This document shows, piece by piece, positions 25,457 to 34,884 of a DNA stretch of 64,000 nt (position 1 is its first letter; every line of letters begins with the position of its first letter). Below the pieces are notes generated by a model that did no database searches, had not been told where the DNA came from, and saw nothing but the letters and a program-made list of their open reading frames with translations. Source of the DNA: CAVPNY01 sp963706905. GTDB taxonomy: Bacteria; Chloroflexota; Anaerolineae; Anaerolineales; UBA4823. The translations under genes and the position numbers were made by a program. The stretch spans positions 434,001 through 498,000 of the forward strand of contig CAVPNY010000012.1 in the NCBI GenBank assembly GCA_963706905.1, in the 5' to 3' direction.

Positions 25457-25993
25457 ATGAAGACTCAACAATGGGCAATAGCTCCTACATTTAAGATCGA
25501 CCCAAAGAATCAGTATTTTGCAACCATCCATACCGATATGGGTAACATCAAAATCCAGCTTTTTGCGGATCAAGTTCCACATACCGTGAACAATTTTGTA
25601 TTTCTCGCCCACCAAGGTTTTTACAATGACACGATTTTTCACCGGGTGATCGCTAATTTCATGGCTCAGGGTGGTGATCCGACCGGAACGGGTACGGTCG
25701 GCCCAGGCTATCGCTTCGCAGATGAATTCAGCCCTGGACTTCGCCATGATAAACCTGGTGTTCTATCCATGGCAAATGCGGGAGCGAATACCAACGGTTC
25801 ACAATTCTTTATTACTCATGTCCCAACACCGTGGCTTGATAACAAACACAGTGTGTTTGGTCAGGTAGTGGACGGAATTGATGTCTTAATGGCGATCCCG
25901 CCTCGGGATCCTCAAAAAATAGGCTCACCGGCAATCAAAATTCAAACAATCACAATCGAGGAAATAGCTCCCGAAAGTAACGAAAAATCGTAA
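25457..25993 (+). CDS. Cyclophilin-type peptidyl-prolyl isomerase
   Basis: About 178 residues, cytoplasmic because no signal peptide is visible. It catalyses cis-trans isomerisation of Xaa-Pro bonds. Family blocks include HTVNNFVFLAHQGFYND, FHRVIANFMAQGGDP (active-site Arg and Phe), LSMANAGANTNGSQFFIT and LDNKHSVFGQVVDG. The open frame starts with GTG at 25436, but ATG 25457 with an AAAGGA site upstream is preferred. It is followed 40 bases later by a VTT-domain protein with no obvious functional link. Confidence 0.95.
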   Translation: MKTQQWAIAPTFKIDPKNQYFATIHTDMGNIKIQLFADQVPHTVNNFVFLAHQGFYNDTIFHRVIANFMAQGGDPTGTGTVGPGYRFADEFSPGLRHDKPGVLSMANAGANTNGSQFFITHVPTPWLDNKHSVFGQVVDGIDVLMAIPPRDPQKIGSPAIKIQTITIEEIAPESNEKS

Positions 25994-26033
25994 GTTCCAG
26001 GTTTAATCTAATTCAATTCGTAAAAATGATATT

Positions 26034-26582
26034 TTGAGTAAACGTTATCTGACCATCGCCCGGATTTTGGCATTCATTGCAGTGATTGCCATTACTGTTT
26101 TTGTCTACAGCGTGCGCGATCAGGCAGAAAAGTTAGCTATCTATGGATACCCAGGCATTTTCCTGATATCGTTTCTAGCCTATGCAACCGTCTTCCTTCC
26201 CGCGCCTGGTATCGCAGTGGTTTTTGCGATGGGAGCAATCTTCAACCCTATAGGAGTCGCACTGGCCGCCGCATGTGGTGCAGCACTCGGCGAAACTGTA
26301 GGATACCTGGCTGGATTTAGTGGCCAAGGTGTGGTGGAACGGGCAGATATATATGAGAAGTTCACTACCTGGATGACAAAAAATGGTCCGTTGACAGTGT
26401 TCTTGTTAGCTGCGATTCCAAACCCTTTCTTTGATATCGCGGGGGTGGTGGCTGGTGCTCTCAAAATGCCTTATGTGAAGTTTATTGTTTGGTGCTGGTG
26501 TGGTCAGATGATCAAGATGCTATTCTTCGCCTATGCCGGCGCCACCTCTTTAGACAAACTCTTACCTGGGATTCTTGGATAA
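26034..26582 (+). CDS. VTT-domain (DedA/SNARE-associated-like) membrane protein
   Basis: A 182-residue membrane protein with four or five helices. It has the VTT domain pattern of TVP38/DedA relatives: FLPAPGIAVVFAMGAIFNP, then GAALGETVGYLAGFSGQG, and a terminal FVIWC-like block (YVKFIVWCWCGQMIKM). Such proteins are thought to act in lipid scrambling or membrane homeostasis. The only frame start is TTG 26034, which lacks a good ribosome binding site, so the start is uncertain. No functional partner is evident. Confidence 0.8.
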   Translation: MSKRYLTIARILAFIAVIAITVFVYSVRDQAEKLAIYGYPGIFLISFLAYATVFLPAPGIAVVFAMGAIFNPIGVALAAACGAALGETVGYLAGFSGQGVVERADIYEKFTTWMTKNGPLTVFLLAAIPNPFFDIAGVVAGALKMPYVKFIVWCWCGQMIKMLFFAYAGATSLDKLLPGILG

Positions 26583-26638
26583 ATCTCTCACAATCTCATT
26601 GATTCAATCGAATAAACTCTCACGAAATGAGGACCACT

Positions 26639-27997
26639 ATGAACGATTACAGCAAGATCGATCAATATCTCGAAAGAAATCTCAACGCTAGTATTGATGA
26701 ACTCAGCGGTCTCTGTGCTCAGCCCAGTGTAGGTGCTCAAAATTGGGGCCTCCGCGAGTGCGCCGATTTGGTAGCGGATATGTTACGCCGAAGAGGATTT
26801 GCCGTTGAAATACTGGCTACCGGTGGCGCTCCAGTTGTAATTGCCGAGCGTAAAGGCCGTCTGAACAAAACCATCCTTTTTTATAATCACTACGATGTCC
26901 AACCACCAGAGCCCCTAGAATTATGGGAAAGCCCTCCTTTTGAACCAACTATCCGAGAAGGCAAACTCTACGCCCGGGGAGTAAGTGATGATAAGGGGCA
27001 CATTGTCAGCAGGCTGCATGCGATAGACGCGCTACTTGAAGTAGATGGAGAACTCCCCTGTAATATAAAGTTCATCATAGAAGGAGAGGAAGAGACAAGC
27101 AGCGTTCACCTTCATAGCTTTGTCGAAGAAAACCAGGATCGACTGGCAGCCGATGCCTGCATCTGGGAATTTGGGGGGGTAGACTTTCGTGAAGTCCCCA
27201 TGCAATACCTGGGTATGCGGGGTATCTGTTATGTTGAACTCTCTGTCACTACCGCATCGATTGATTCCCACTCAGGACTTGGCGGATCGATTTTCCCGAA
27301 TGCAGCCTGGCGGTTAGTATGGGCATTAAACACCCTTAAAGGTCCAGACGAGCATATAAAAATACCGGGACATTATGATTTAGTTATTCCCCCAAGCCAG
27401 CATGATCGCGAGTTAATGGAAGCACTGCCTGAAGTCAGTGAAGAATATAAAACTCGCTATGGTGTCGATCACTTCTTAGGAGATATTCAAGGCGGTGTGG
27501 AATTGCGCATCGCTGAGGTGTTTGAACCAACTTGCACAATTTGTGGCCTGACAAGTGGTTATCAAGGTCCAGGATCGAAGACAGTTCTACCTGCTCGTGC
27601 TTCTGCTAAAGTTGATTTCCGACTTGTCCCCAATCAAACACCTGAGGATGTGTTAATTAAATTAAGAAAATATCTCGATGACCAGGGGTTTTCCGATGTA
27701 GAAATTACCTATCTAGGGGGTGAACCGCCGGCGCGGACAAATCCCGATGATCCTTTCGTCGCTCTTGTCAATCGCACTGCAGAGCCAGTGTATGGTGTGC
27801 CAATGCAAATCGCGCCTATGGTAGGTGGCTCAGGCCCCAACTACCCGTTTATTCATCTTCTAAAATTGCCGGTTGTCACTGCTGGAGTTGGTTATCCGGG
27901 TTCTCAAGCTCACGCCCCAAACGAGAATATGCGGATTGACCTGTATTTGAAGGGCGCTCAGCATATTGCCCGTATTCTTAAGGAGTTCTCTGGGTAA
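26639..27997 (+). CDS. M20-family metallopeptidase (dipeptidase-like)
   Basis: About 452 residues, a cytoplasmic di-zinc hydrolase that trims dipeptides or N-acyl amino acids. Metal ligands can be read in NHYDVQP (His, Asp), SDDKGH, EGEEETSS (catalytic Glu and ligand Glu) and the C-terminal HAPNEN. The lid/dimerisation domain starts at about 195 with SVTTASIDSHSG. ATG 26639 is preferred over ATG 26627 because GAGG lies at the right distance before it. It ends 18 bases from the convergent DUF4129 gene, with no clear terminator between them. Confidence 0.9.
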   Translation: MNDYSKIDQYLERNLNASIDELSGLCAQPSVGAQNWGLRECADLVADMLRRRGFAVEILATGGAPVVIAERKGRLNKTILFYNHYDVQPPEPLELWESPPFEPTIREGKLYARGVSDDKGHIVSRLHAIDALLEVDGELPCNIKFIIEGEEETSSVHLHSFVEENQDRLAADACIWEFGGVDFREVPMQYLGMRGICYVELSVTTASIDSHSGLGGSIFPNAAWRLVWALNTLKGPDEHIKIPGHYDLVIPPSQHDRELMEALPEVSEEYKTRYGVDHFLGDIQGGVELRIAEVFEPTCTICGLTSGYQGPGSKTVLPARASAKVDFRLVPNQTPEDVLIKLRKYLDDQGFSDVEITYLGGEPPARTNPDDPFVALVNRTAEPVYGVPMQIAPMVGGSGPNYPFIHLLKLPVVTAGVGYPGSQAHAPNENMRIDLYLKGAQHIARILKEFSG

Positions 27998-28014
27998 CAA
28001 ACTAAATAAAAAGC

Positions 28015-29539
28015 TTAATTCGTTGAAGTCTTCTTTTGGGCCGCAGTTCTCAGTTCCATAACATCTTTCCCCTGGGCACGGATGCGTGCCCAGGCTGATT
28101 CTACCTGCTCAAGTGCCTCCGGTGTTTCGGGAATCTCCCCGTAACGAACCTGCAAATACGCGCTCGTGATGAGCGCTAAATCTTGGGTTAATTCCGGAAA
28201 TATAATAACAAGATCGGGTAAATATTCCAATGGGGTATGGGCCTGAGGACGTGGCTTCCCAAGTTTTTCTCCCAGTTCCATCAGTTCTGCGTAGATACGC
28301 CTGATACGGGCAGCTGCAAACCACCCTCGCTGCGGTAGTCGGTGTCGTCGCCCCAGCCAAACCTTCGCCAAGTTTCTTTAATTGACTTTGTAATGCGTTT
28401 TTAAGCAATTGGAGTAATTCACCCGTTGAAAGTACTGAACCTCTTTCCTCTTCCCGGCTTCGTTTTTCTTTCATAACCCATTGGGTTATGGAAGATATCA
28501 CCAAAAAAGCGATCAATAGAATGAATCCCCATAACAGGAGCGGTTTCAGAAGTGGAAGCCATTCAAGGAATCCAACCCGCTCCATAAAGCCAAAGAGAAA
28601 TTTTGCTGCTTCCGAGATAACCGTCCGAAAGCTTTCCAGTGCAAGTAAAAGGTTTTGAAGAGCATTAGATTGGATATTTGCTTTTCCAACCAGAGATTCG
28701 ACAGCGAAGATCACCGGACTAATCATACCCACGATCGCTATTGCAAATACGCCCAAAACAACAGATCCAAGTTGCTCAATCAGCCTAACCCGCTCGCTGA
28801 AAAACCACGAAATAAATCCAGACAACCCAACAACTATGATGGCTGCCCCAAACATTCCCAAAAACCAACGCCGATCGAACTTACTGTCAATACCCCCACG
28901 CATCGTTGTGATCACAGATATGCGCGCTGTGCTCAAAGCGATTAATCCAGTGAAGAAGAATAAGTACAATAAGTTGCCTGGCGTTTCTCCAGTTACCAGT
29001 GTATTGATAAAGATAAATGCAATGAACATAAAAATACCAAAAACAAAATTTCGCTTCACCGTGCGCGGCTCAATATATTCCTGTGCAATTTGAATTCCTC
29101 TCCAACTCGCGATAAGCACAAATATAGAAATGAGAAATTCATCAGGAATTAAATTGCCGATTTGGTTGAATGCATTCACAGGCCGGTTAAGTAGATCAGA
29201 AATCGAGGTTACATCGTGGCTGTATAACAGTAACTTTAAGCCTACCAGGATACTCACTACGATTGCCACAAGCAACAGAACCCTTCGAATGCTCATTTTG
29301 AGCTGCAGATAATTCATCACTCGAGATAGCCAATGTAAACTCAAGACTATTCCAGCGAACACGACAAAAGCTCGAAATGGGTCGGTTGCATATGTGGCTG
29401 GCGTGAGCGAACGAAACCAAGGTACAAGCCAACACATTTCCATGATTATCAGCGCAAGGATAGAGATCTCCCGCCAGGGACGGAAAGCAGGCAGGCTAAA
29501 AACGGGTGATTTATCAACGTAATTGCTATCTTTTGCCAT
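28015..29539 (-). pseudogene. DUF4129-domain membrane protein, frameshifted
   Basis: Last gene of a MoxR-DUF58-DUF4129 set, a common bacterial locus of unknown role often tied to transglutaminase-like proteins or envelope maturation. The first about 390 residues form ten or so membrane helices and a long coiled linker (KEKRSREEERGSVLSTGELL). The C-terminal DUF4129 domain (RIRRIYAELMELGEKLGKPR, then PLEYLPDLVIIFPELTQDL) lies in another frame and ends at 28015. The frame breaks somewhere within 28320-28365, a region with short G/C runs. No transglutaminase domain can be seen in either part, so the membrane part may take its place. Confidence 0.75.
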
Positions 29540-29557
29540 GATTTGACGCCGTTTCCT

Positions 29558-30709
29558 TCACTCAACCTGTTCTTTGAAGGGGAGGTGGACAATACGGACA
29601 CCAGGAATCTCCGGAGGAGGCTTTTCTTCAAATGAAAGCAAGGTAATGCGACGTCCATGATGATGTAACTGCACCAACGCTTCAGCCAATTCAGGAGAGC
29701 ATACGGAAGTAACAATTAACAAGGATGCGCCATACGGTAACTTCGGAACTTCCTTAATCAGAAATCGTTCATACGGTGAAGTCACAACCGGGGTAACACC
29801 TGCAAGAGCTTCAAGCAAGGTAGCAAGCTGTTTGGGAGATCGACCGGGCGGAATACGAAATGGCTGGTCCGAGTGAGCCAGGCATCCATTGGCAACCAAT
29901 CCAACCCGATAACCATTTCCGATCCCTTCATAGGCCAGGGTTGCACCAACCCGGATCACGTGTTCGAGGAGTAAAGGGTTGGTTCCTTCCCAATGGCGGG
30001 AATACGTCGCAACATTCAAGCAGATCACCAAAACATTGGCAGAGCTGGGTTGATACACTTTGACCTGTAACTGACCGGTATGTGCAGTCATTGGCCAATG
30101 TACCCTCCGAATACTATCTTCTGGATGGTAATCCCTAAGTCCAATCGGTTGGTTCAAATCCTCATAAAGACGTCTCCGGGATCGTCTGTCTCCAAAAGGA
30201 TCTTCGGCAGGTAATTGAAGATCTCGAAAAGGAATCAAACTGGGAAATACAGTTAAATATTCTGACGAAGGTAGTACTTTGGATAGTTCAAACATTCCAA
30301 ACAGGTCGCCTGATTCAAGATGGGCAGGACCAATCGCATAAATACCCCTTTTTCGGAAAATAAGGGTATAAAACCGGCGGGCTCTTTCATACCAACGCAA
30401 ACTAAATACATTCGTTAGTAGGCCTTGGTCTGGAATATGAGATGGCGCTATGAGGTCTTCATTATCGGGACCGACCGCTTTAGGCCAGGGATCCTGAACA
30501 CGTAACCAAGAGAGAGGTAATAATTTTTGATTTTCTACTTCCAGGCGCACAGGTACCTGTTCGCCTGGAAATCCACGACGATAATGCGGTTTTCGCTGGT
30601 ACACCACCCCATCAAGAGAGTGAGCTTTCCACCAATAAGCCAATCCAAACACTACCATTAACATCAAAGACAGCGCTACCATCAGGGGTAATGCGAAACA
30701 GAACCCCAA
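29558..30709 (-). CDS. DUF58-domain protein
   Basis: A 383-residue protein with two N-terminal membrane segments and a von Willebrand-like DUF58 region. Typical blocks are RRGFPGEQVPVRLEVEN, FGDRRSRRRLYEDLNQPIGL, then RDYHPEDSIRRVHWPMTAH and the terminal VTSVCSPELAEALVQL region. DUF58 proteins act with MoxR ATPases, which lie just upstream. This frame opens at a TTG (30709). The true start is probably TTG 30755, two bases before the MoxR stop, encoding NYQRSLPLLFILLLFGVLF; one extra base in the GGGG run at 30685-30688 would have broken the frame. If so, the product has about 16 more residues. Confidence 0.85.
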   Translation of the reverse strand: MGFCFALPLMVALSLMLMVVFGLAYWWKAHSLDGVVYQRKPHYRRGFPGEQVPVRLEVENQKLLPLSWLRVQDPWPKAVGPDNEDLIAPSHIPDQGLLTNVFSLRWYERARRFYTLIFRKRGIYAIGPAHLESGDLFGMFELSKVLPSSEYLTVFPSLIPFRDLQLPAEDPFGDRRSRRRLYEDLNQPIGLRDYHPEDSIRRVHWPMTAHTGQLQVKVYQPSSANVLVICLNVATYSRHWEGTNPLLLEHVIRVGATLAYEGIGNGYRVGLVANGCLAHSDQPFRIPPGRSPKQLATLLEALAGVTPVVTSPYERFLIKEVPKLPYGASLLIVTSVCSPELAEALVQLHHHGRRITLLSFEEKPPPEIPGVRIVHLPFKEQVE

Positions 30710-30756
30710 AGAGCAATAGAATGAATAATAAAGGCAAAGAACGCTGGTAGTTCAAC

Positions 30757-31692
30757 TCAACCTTCAACAGGAACAGGGACCGCTTCTACTATATCTCCGA
30801 CTAACTCACTCGGTTGCCGACCACGCAGCTGAGCCTGCGGTGAAATCATAAGACGATGCGTGAGGACATGAGGGGACATATATTTCACATCATCGGGGAG
30901 CACATAGCTTCTTCCCTGGATGGCTGCCCAGGCTTGAGCTGCCCAATACAAAGCCAGGGTTGCCCGTGGGCTAGCACCAAGGTCAATCTCTGGATGATTG
31001 CGGGTCGCTCGAGCAATGGCCACGATATAGTCCCGGATTGTAGCTTCTACTCTAATTTGACTCCGCTCTTCCTGGAGATCGAGGATCTGTTGTGAGTCCG
31101 TAACTGACTCCAATTCAGGGAGAGGATCATTGGCCCGAAATCGATCAAGGATGGCAGACTCTTCTTTTTCCGAGGGATATCCGATGACTACGCGCAAAAG
31201 AAACCGGTCAATCTGCGCCTCGGGCAATGGGAATGTCCCTTCCAGTTCAACTGGATTTTGGGTCGCCATCACAAGGAATGGTCTGGGTAATGGACGGGTC
31301 ACACCATCAACGGTGATTTGGCGTTCCTGCATGGCTTCCAATAACGCAGATTGCGTGCGTGGAGTCGCCCGGTTTATCTCATCGGCCAGAACAACCTGAC
31401 TGAGCACCGGACCAGGCCTGAACTCAAATATCTGTTCCTTCTGATTGAACCAACTTAAACCCGTAACGTCTGATGGGAGTAGATCAGGAGTGAACTGGAT
31501 GCGTCTAAAGGAACAACCCAGCGAAGCCGCCAGGGCACGCGCCAGGGTGGTCTTACCGATACCTGGAACATCTTCTAAAAGAATATGTCCTTCGCATAGA
31601 ACGGCGACCAAAGTCAGGTTAATCACGTCGTCCTTACCGACGATAACTTTCTGAATATTCTCCCGCAACTGGCGTGCGAATTCACTGATCAT
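30757..31692 (-). CDS. MoxR-type AAA ATPase
   Basis: A 311-residue AAA+ ATPase. Walker A is DVPGIGKTTLARALA, Walker B is VVLADEINRA, sensor region ATQNPVELEGTFPLPEAQ and arginine-finger block IDRFLLRV. MoxR proteins act as chaperones that insert cofactors or remodel von Willebrand-domain proteins, here presumably the DUF58 protein encoded next. GTG 31698 is in frame, but ATG 31692 follows a GAGG site. A palindrome lies 17 bases upstream of the start. It leads the operon. Confidence 0.93.
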   Translation of the reverse strand: MISEFARQLRENIQKVIVGKDDVINLTLVAVLCEGHILLEDVPGIGKTTLARALAASLGCSFRRIQFTPDLLPSDVTGLSWFNQKEQIFEFRPGPVLSQVVLADEINRATPRTQSALLEAMQERQITVDGVTRPLPRPFLVMATQNPVELEGTFPLPEAQIDRFLLRVVIGYPSEKEESAILDRFRANDPLPELESVTDSQQILDLQEERSQIRVEATIRDYIVAIARATRNHPEIDLGASPRATLALYWAAQAWAAIQGRSYVLPDDVKYMSPHVLTHRLMISPQAQLRGRQPSELVGDIVEAVPVPVEG

Positions 31693-31708
31693 AAACACCT
31701 CGATGTTG

Positions 31709-31723
31709 TCAACCTAAGGTTGA
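31709..31723. promoter_or_regulatory. Palindrome upstream of the MoxR operon
   Basis: TCAACCT-A-AGGTTGA is a perfect 7-1-7 palindrome located 17 bases before ATG 31692, where an operator would sit between the divergent MoxR and helicase promoters. No cognate regulator can be named. Confidence 0.4.
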
Positions 31724-31932
31724 GGATTTTCACAGATATTACGAGTTTGAGTCCAAGCTAAATGAGATATCTTACAAGTTTACCAGGGATAATCGATCCG
31801 ATTGACTCATTCCTTTACCATCAGAAGGTCAATCATGTTTACCTCGCATTTATGTTAACAGCCTCCATATCCTCAAGGTTCATCATCATAGAAATTGACA
31901 TCTTTGGGTATCCAAATCAGCTTGAGGCTGAA

Positions 31933-31941
31933 TGGTATAAT
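31933..31941 (+). promoter_or_regulatory. Extended -10 promoter giving a leaderless message
   Basis: TGGTATAAT matches the extended -10 (TG-n-TATAAT) exactly, and the predicted transcription start (seven bases after it) is the A of ATG 31948. No ribosome binding site precedes the ATG, so the helicase message should be leaderless. Confidence 0.6.
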
Positions 31942-31947
31942 CGCCGC

Positions 31948-34746
31948 ATGCCAACCCTGGTTGCATTAGACATTGAGACCACTGGCCTCGATCCACAGAG
32001 AGAAGCAATTCTGGAGATCGGGGCAGTCCGTTTTAATGGGCGTCGGGTTGAGGATGAATGGTCGACATTAATTAATCCTGGGCGGGTTATTCCTCCCTAT
32101 ATCACAAGCTTAACTGGCATTACCAACCAGATGGTAGCCCAAGCGCCTCCTCTTAGCGCAGTCTTGAGCGATCTGGCTGATTTCGTTTCCGACTTCCCTG
32201 TCGTCGGTCACAATGTCCGCTTTGATCTTTCCTTTTTGCGCCGGCACCGGGTCCTCACTTACAATGACATTTTAGACACATACGAAATGGCATCTGTACT
32301 ATTACCGACAGCCAGTCGATATAATTTGGGTGCCTTAGCGCAGAATCTGGCAGTACCACTACCGGCAACACATCGGGCTCTTGATGATGCGCTTGTAACC
32401 CACGGTGTCTATGTACGCCTTCAGGAACTTGCCCAAGATTTACCAATTGACCTTCTGGCGGAGATCGTTCGATTAAGCGAGAATCTGGATTGGGGAGGAT
32501 ATTGGGCATTTCGCACAGCGCTGCAGGCACGCTCCCGAGAGACAATCCGGGCGCGGCCTGTTCCCCCAGCCTCTGTTGGGCCATTATTCCAGGAAAAACC
32601 AGGAAGAATCCCAATCCCACCGCAGCCCAACCAACAGTATACCGCCATAGATCCGGATGAAACTGCTGCCTATCTGGAGTACGGCGGAGCTTTTTCGCAG
32701 CACTTTCCCGATTATGAGTACCGACCTCAACAAGTTGAAATGCTCCGAGCCGTCACCCAGGCTTTATCAGAAGGACGCCACTTGATGGTGGAGGCCAGTA
32801 CAGGAGTTGGGAAATCTATTGCGTATCTCTTACCAGCAGCTGCCTGGGCGCTTCAGAACAATACACGGGTCGTGATTTCTACAAACACAATTAATCTTCA
32901 AGATCAGTTGATCAAGAAAGACATCCCGGATCTCTGCACTGTGCTCAATGTAGATATTCAAGCTGCTGTATTGAAAGGTCGTTCGAATTATCTTTGCCCA
33001 AGAAGGCTGGAAAACCTCCGCCATCGCGGCCCAATGAGCGTCGAAGAAATGCGAATCCTGGCGAAAATCATGGTATGGACACAGAATTCGATCTCCGGAG
33101 ACCGTTCCGAAATCAATCTTAATGGTCCCATCGAGCGTGATATTTGGCTACGGGTATCCGCAGAAGATGAGGGCTGTACTACTGAGACATGCATGCAGAG
33201 AACAGGAGGGGCTTGTCCTTTTTACCAGGCACGCCAGGCTGCTCAAAACGCTCATCTTTTGATCGTAAACCACGCGCTACTATTGGCTGATGTTGCCACA
33301 GGGAATCGAGTTTTACCTGAGTATGATTACTTGATTATAGATGAAGCTCACCATATGGAGGATGCCACTACAAATGCATTGAGTTTTCGGGCGACATTCA
33401 GCGAGATTGAACGCTTGATCAGGGAACTTGGTGGACCAACAGAGGGAGTGCTTGGCTGGAGCTTGAAGATTATTGAGAATATTTTACCCCCTCTCGAATA
33501 CGCTTCAGTTGATCAGATGGTCAATCGAGCAACCGATCTGGCTTTTCAATTTGAACAACACTCCCGCCAGCTCTTTACAGATCTTGACCGATTTCTCTTC
33601 GAACAACGCGAGGGCCGACCGCTTGGCCCTTACGCCCATCAGGAACGCATCATACCTGCCACCCGAACGCAACCAGCCTGGAGTGCGGTTGAAGTGGACT
33701 GGGATGAAGCCGAACATTCTCTAAAACCATTATTAGAGATCATTGCCAGGGTGACACAAGCGATCGCGGAGCTTCTCCAGGATCTCCCCGATGATGGGCA
33801 AGATCTCTTCGGCCAAATCAGTAACCTTTACCGGCGGCTGAGCGAGTTACACGATCAAATAGATGGATTGATATTTGAACCAAAAGCTGAATCAATTTAT
33901 TGGATAGAAATACAGTCTGATGGACAACGAATATCCCTGCATTCCGCCCCTTTGCACATCGGTCCTCTCATGGAACGATACTTATGGCATGAAAAGGCTT
34001 CAGTGATCCTGACATCAGCAACATTGACTGCCTCGGGAGAATTTGATTATCTTCGAAATCGCTTGTACGCGGTCGATGCCGACGAACTCTCGGTGGGTTC
34101 CCCATTCGATTACGAAAATGCAGCCTTGATTTACATCCCAACGGACATTCCTGAACCGAATGACCGAGCGGGGTTTCAGCGCGCTCTGGAACGCAGTCTC
34201 ATCAGCTTGTGCCGTTCAACAGGCGGCCGCACCATGGTCCTGTTCACATCTTACGCTCAGCTCCGCCAAACATCTCAGGCAATCACTCCGTCCTTAGGCG
34301 AAGCAGATATTCTGGTTTATGAACAGGGTGAGGGGGCTTCACCGCACAGCCTATTAGAGACCTTCCGCAGCGCTGAAAAAGCGGTCTTATTGGGGACACG
34401 TGCTTTTTGGGAAGGTGTTGATGTCCCTGGCGAGGCCTTGTCCGTACTTGTGATCCCCAAACTTCCATTCGACGTTCCATCTGATCCAATCATTGCTGCC
34501 AGAGCGGAGACTTTTGAAGACTCCTTCTCACAATACATGCTCCCCGAAGCTATCCTAAGATTCCGTCAGGGATTTGGCCGGCTAATCCGGACGCAATCCG
34601 ATCGAGGTGTCGTTGCCATTCTCGATCGCCGTATCCTAACAAAACAATACGGGCGTGCCTTTCTTGAGTCTTTACCCAACTGCACAACTCGTCTAGGAGT
34701 GCTGGCGGAACTTCCACGCACAACAACTCAATGGCTCAATCTTTAA
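31948..34746 (+). CDS. DnaQ-like exonuclease / DinG-type helicase fusion
   Basis: A 932-residue protein joining a 3'-5' exonuclease to an XPD-like helicase. Residues 1-170 have the DEDD exonuclease motifs (LDIETTGL, GHNVRFD, HRALDDAL). The helicase follows a linker, with Walker A EASTGVGKSIAY, an iron-sulfur cluster set (CPRRL, then CTTETC, GGACPF), DEAH box LIIDEAHHMED and the C-terminal GTRAFWEGVDVPG and FGRLIRT motifs. It would unwind DNA or R-loops and degrade ends during repair. The frame runs upstream to 31762, but ATG 31948 matches both the exonuclease start and the promoter. Similar fusions occur in Firmicutes and Chloroflexota. Confidence 0.94.
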   Translation: MPTLVALDIETTGLDPQREAILEIGAVRFNGRRVEDEWSTLINPGRVIPPYITSLTGITNQMVAQAPPLSAVLSDLADFVSDFPVVGHNVRFDLSFLRRHRVLTYNDILDTYEMASVLLPTASRYNLGALAQNLAVPLPATHRALDDALVTHGVYVRLQELAQDLPIDLLAEIVRLSENLDWGGYWAFRTALQARSRETIRARPVPPASVGPLFQEKPGRIPIPPQPNQQYTAIDPDETAAYLEYGGAFSQHFPDYEYRPQQVEMLRAVTQALSEGRHLMVEASTGVGKSIAYLLPAAAWALQNNTRVVISTNTINLQDQLIKKDIPDLCTVLNVDIQAAVLKGRSNYLCPRRLENLRHRGPMSVEEMRILAKIMVWTQNSISGDRSEINLNGPIERDIWLRVSAEDEGCTTETCMQRTGGACPFYQARQAAQNAHLLIVNHALLLADVATGNRVLPEYDYLIIDEAHHMEDATTNALSFRATFSEIERLIRELGGPTEGVLGWSLKIIENILPPLEYASVDQMVNRATDLAFQFEQHSRQLFTDLDRFLFEQREGRPLGPYAHQERIIPATRTQPAWSAVEVDWDEAEHSLKPLLEIIARVTQAIAELLQDLPDDGQDLFGQISNLYRRLSELHDQIDGLIFEPKAESIYWIEIQSDGQRISLHSAPLHIGPLMERYLWHEKASVILTSATLTASGEFDYLRNRLYAVDADELSVGSPFDYENAALIYIPTDIPEPNDRAGFQRALERSLISLCRSTGGRTMVLFTSYAQLRQTSQAITPSLGEADILVYEQGEGASPHSLLETFRSAEKAVLLGTRAFWEGVDVPGEALSVLVIPKLPFDVPSDPIIAARAETFEDSFSQYMLPEAILRFRQGFGRLIRTQSDRGVVAILDRRILTKQYGRAFLESLPNCTTRLGVLAELPRTTTQWLNL

Positions 34747-34825
34747 ACCTATCGAATAGGGGCGATCTCCCCCGTTCCCCCACTTCATAATCAAAAATCC
34801 AAATGAATTCGGGATAAGAAAATAT

Positions 34826-34866
34826 TGTTGTAGATTTGGTCGACAGTTCCGTCCAGATCTACAACA
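34826..34866 (-). terminator. Terminator hairpin after the nicotinate phosphoribosyltransferase gene
   Basis: TGTTGTAGATTTGG (34826-34839) pairs with CCAGATCTACAACA (34853-34866), 14 pairs with one G-U. On the minus strand it follows the phosphoribosyltransferase stop and is followed by ATATTTTCTT, as in rho-independent terminators. It lies between convergent genes. Confidence 0.7.
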
Positions 34867-34884
34867 GCCAACATCCTTTATTCT

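Noticed and set aside
28109..28330. C-terminal tail of the DUF4129 frame rich in Cys, Thr and Gly
   Set aside because: It is the out-of-frame reading of the real DUF4129 domain, which is clear in the neighbouring frame.
31762..31947. 62-residue N-terminal extension of the DnaQ-DinG protein
   Set aside because: The exonuclease domain begins at ATG 31948 and an extended -10 promoter sits just before it; the extension has no domain.
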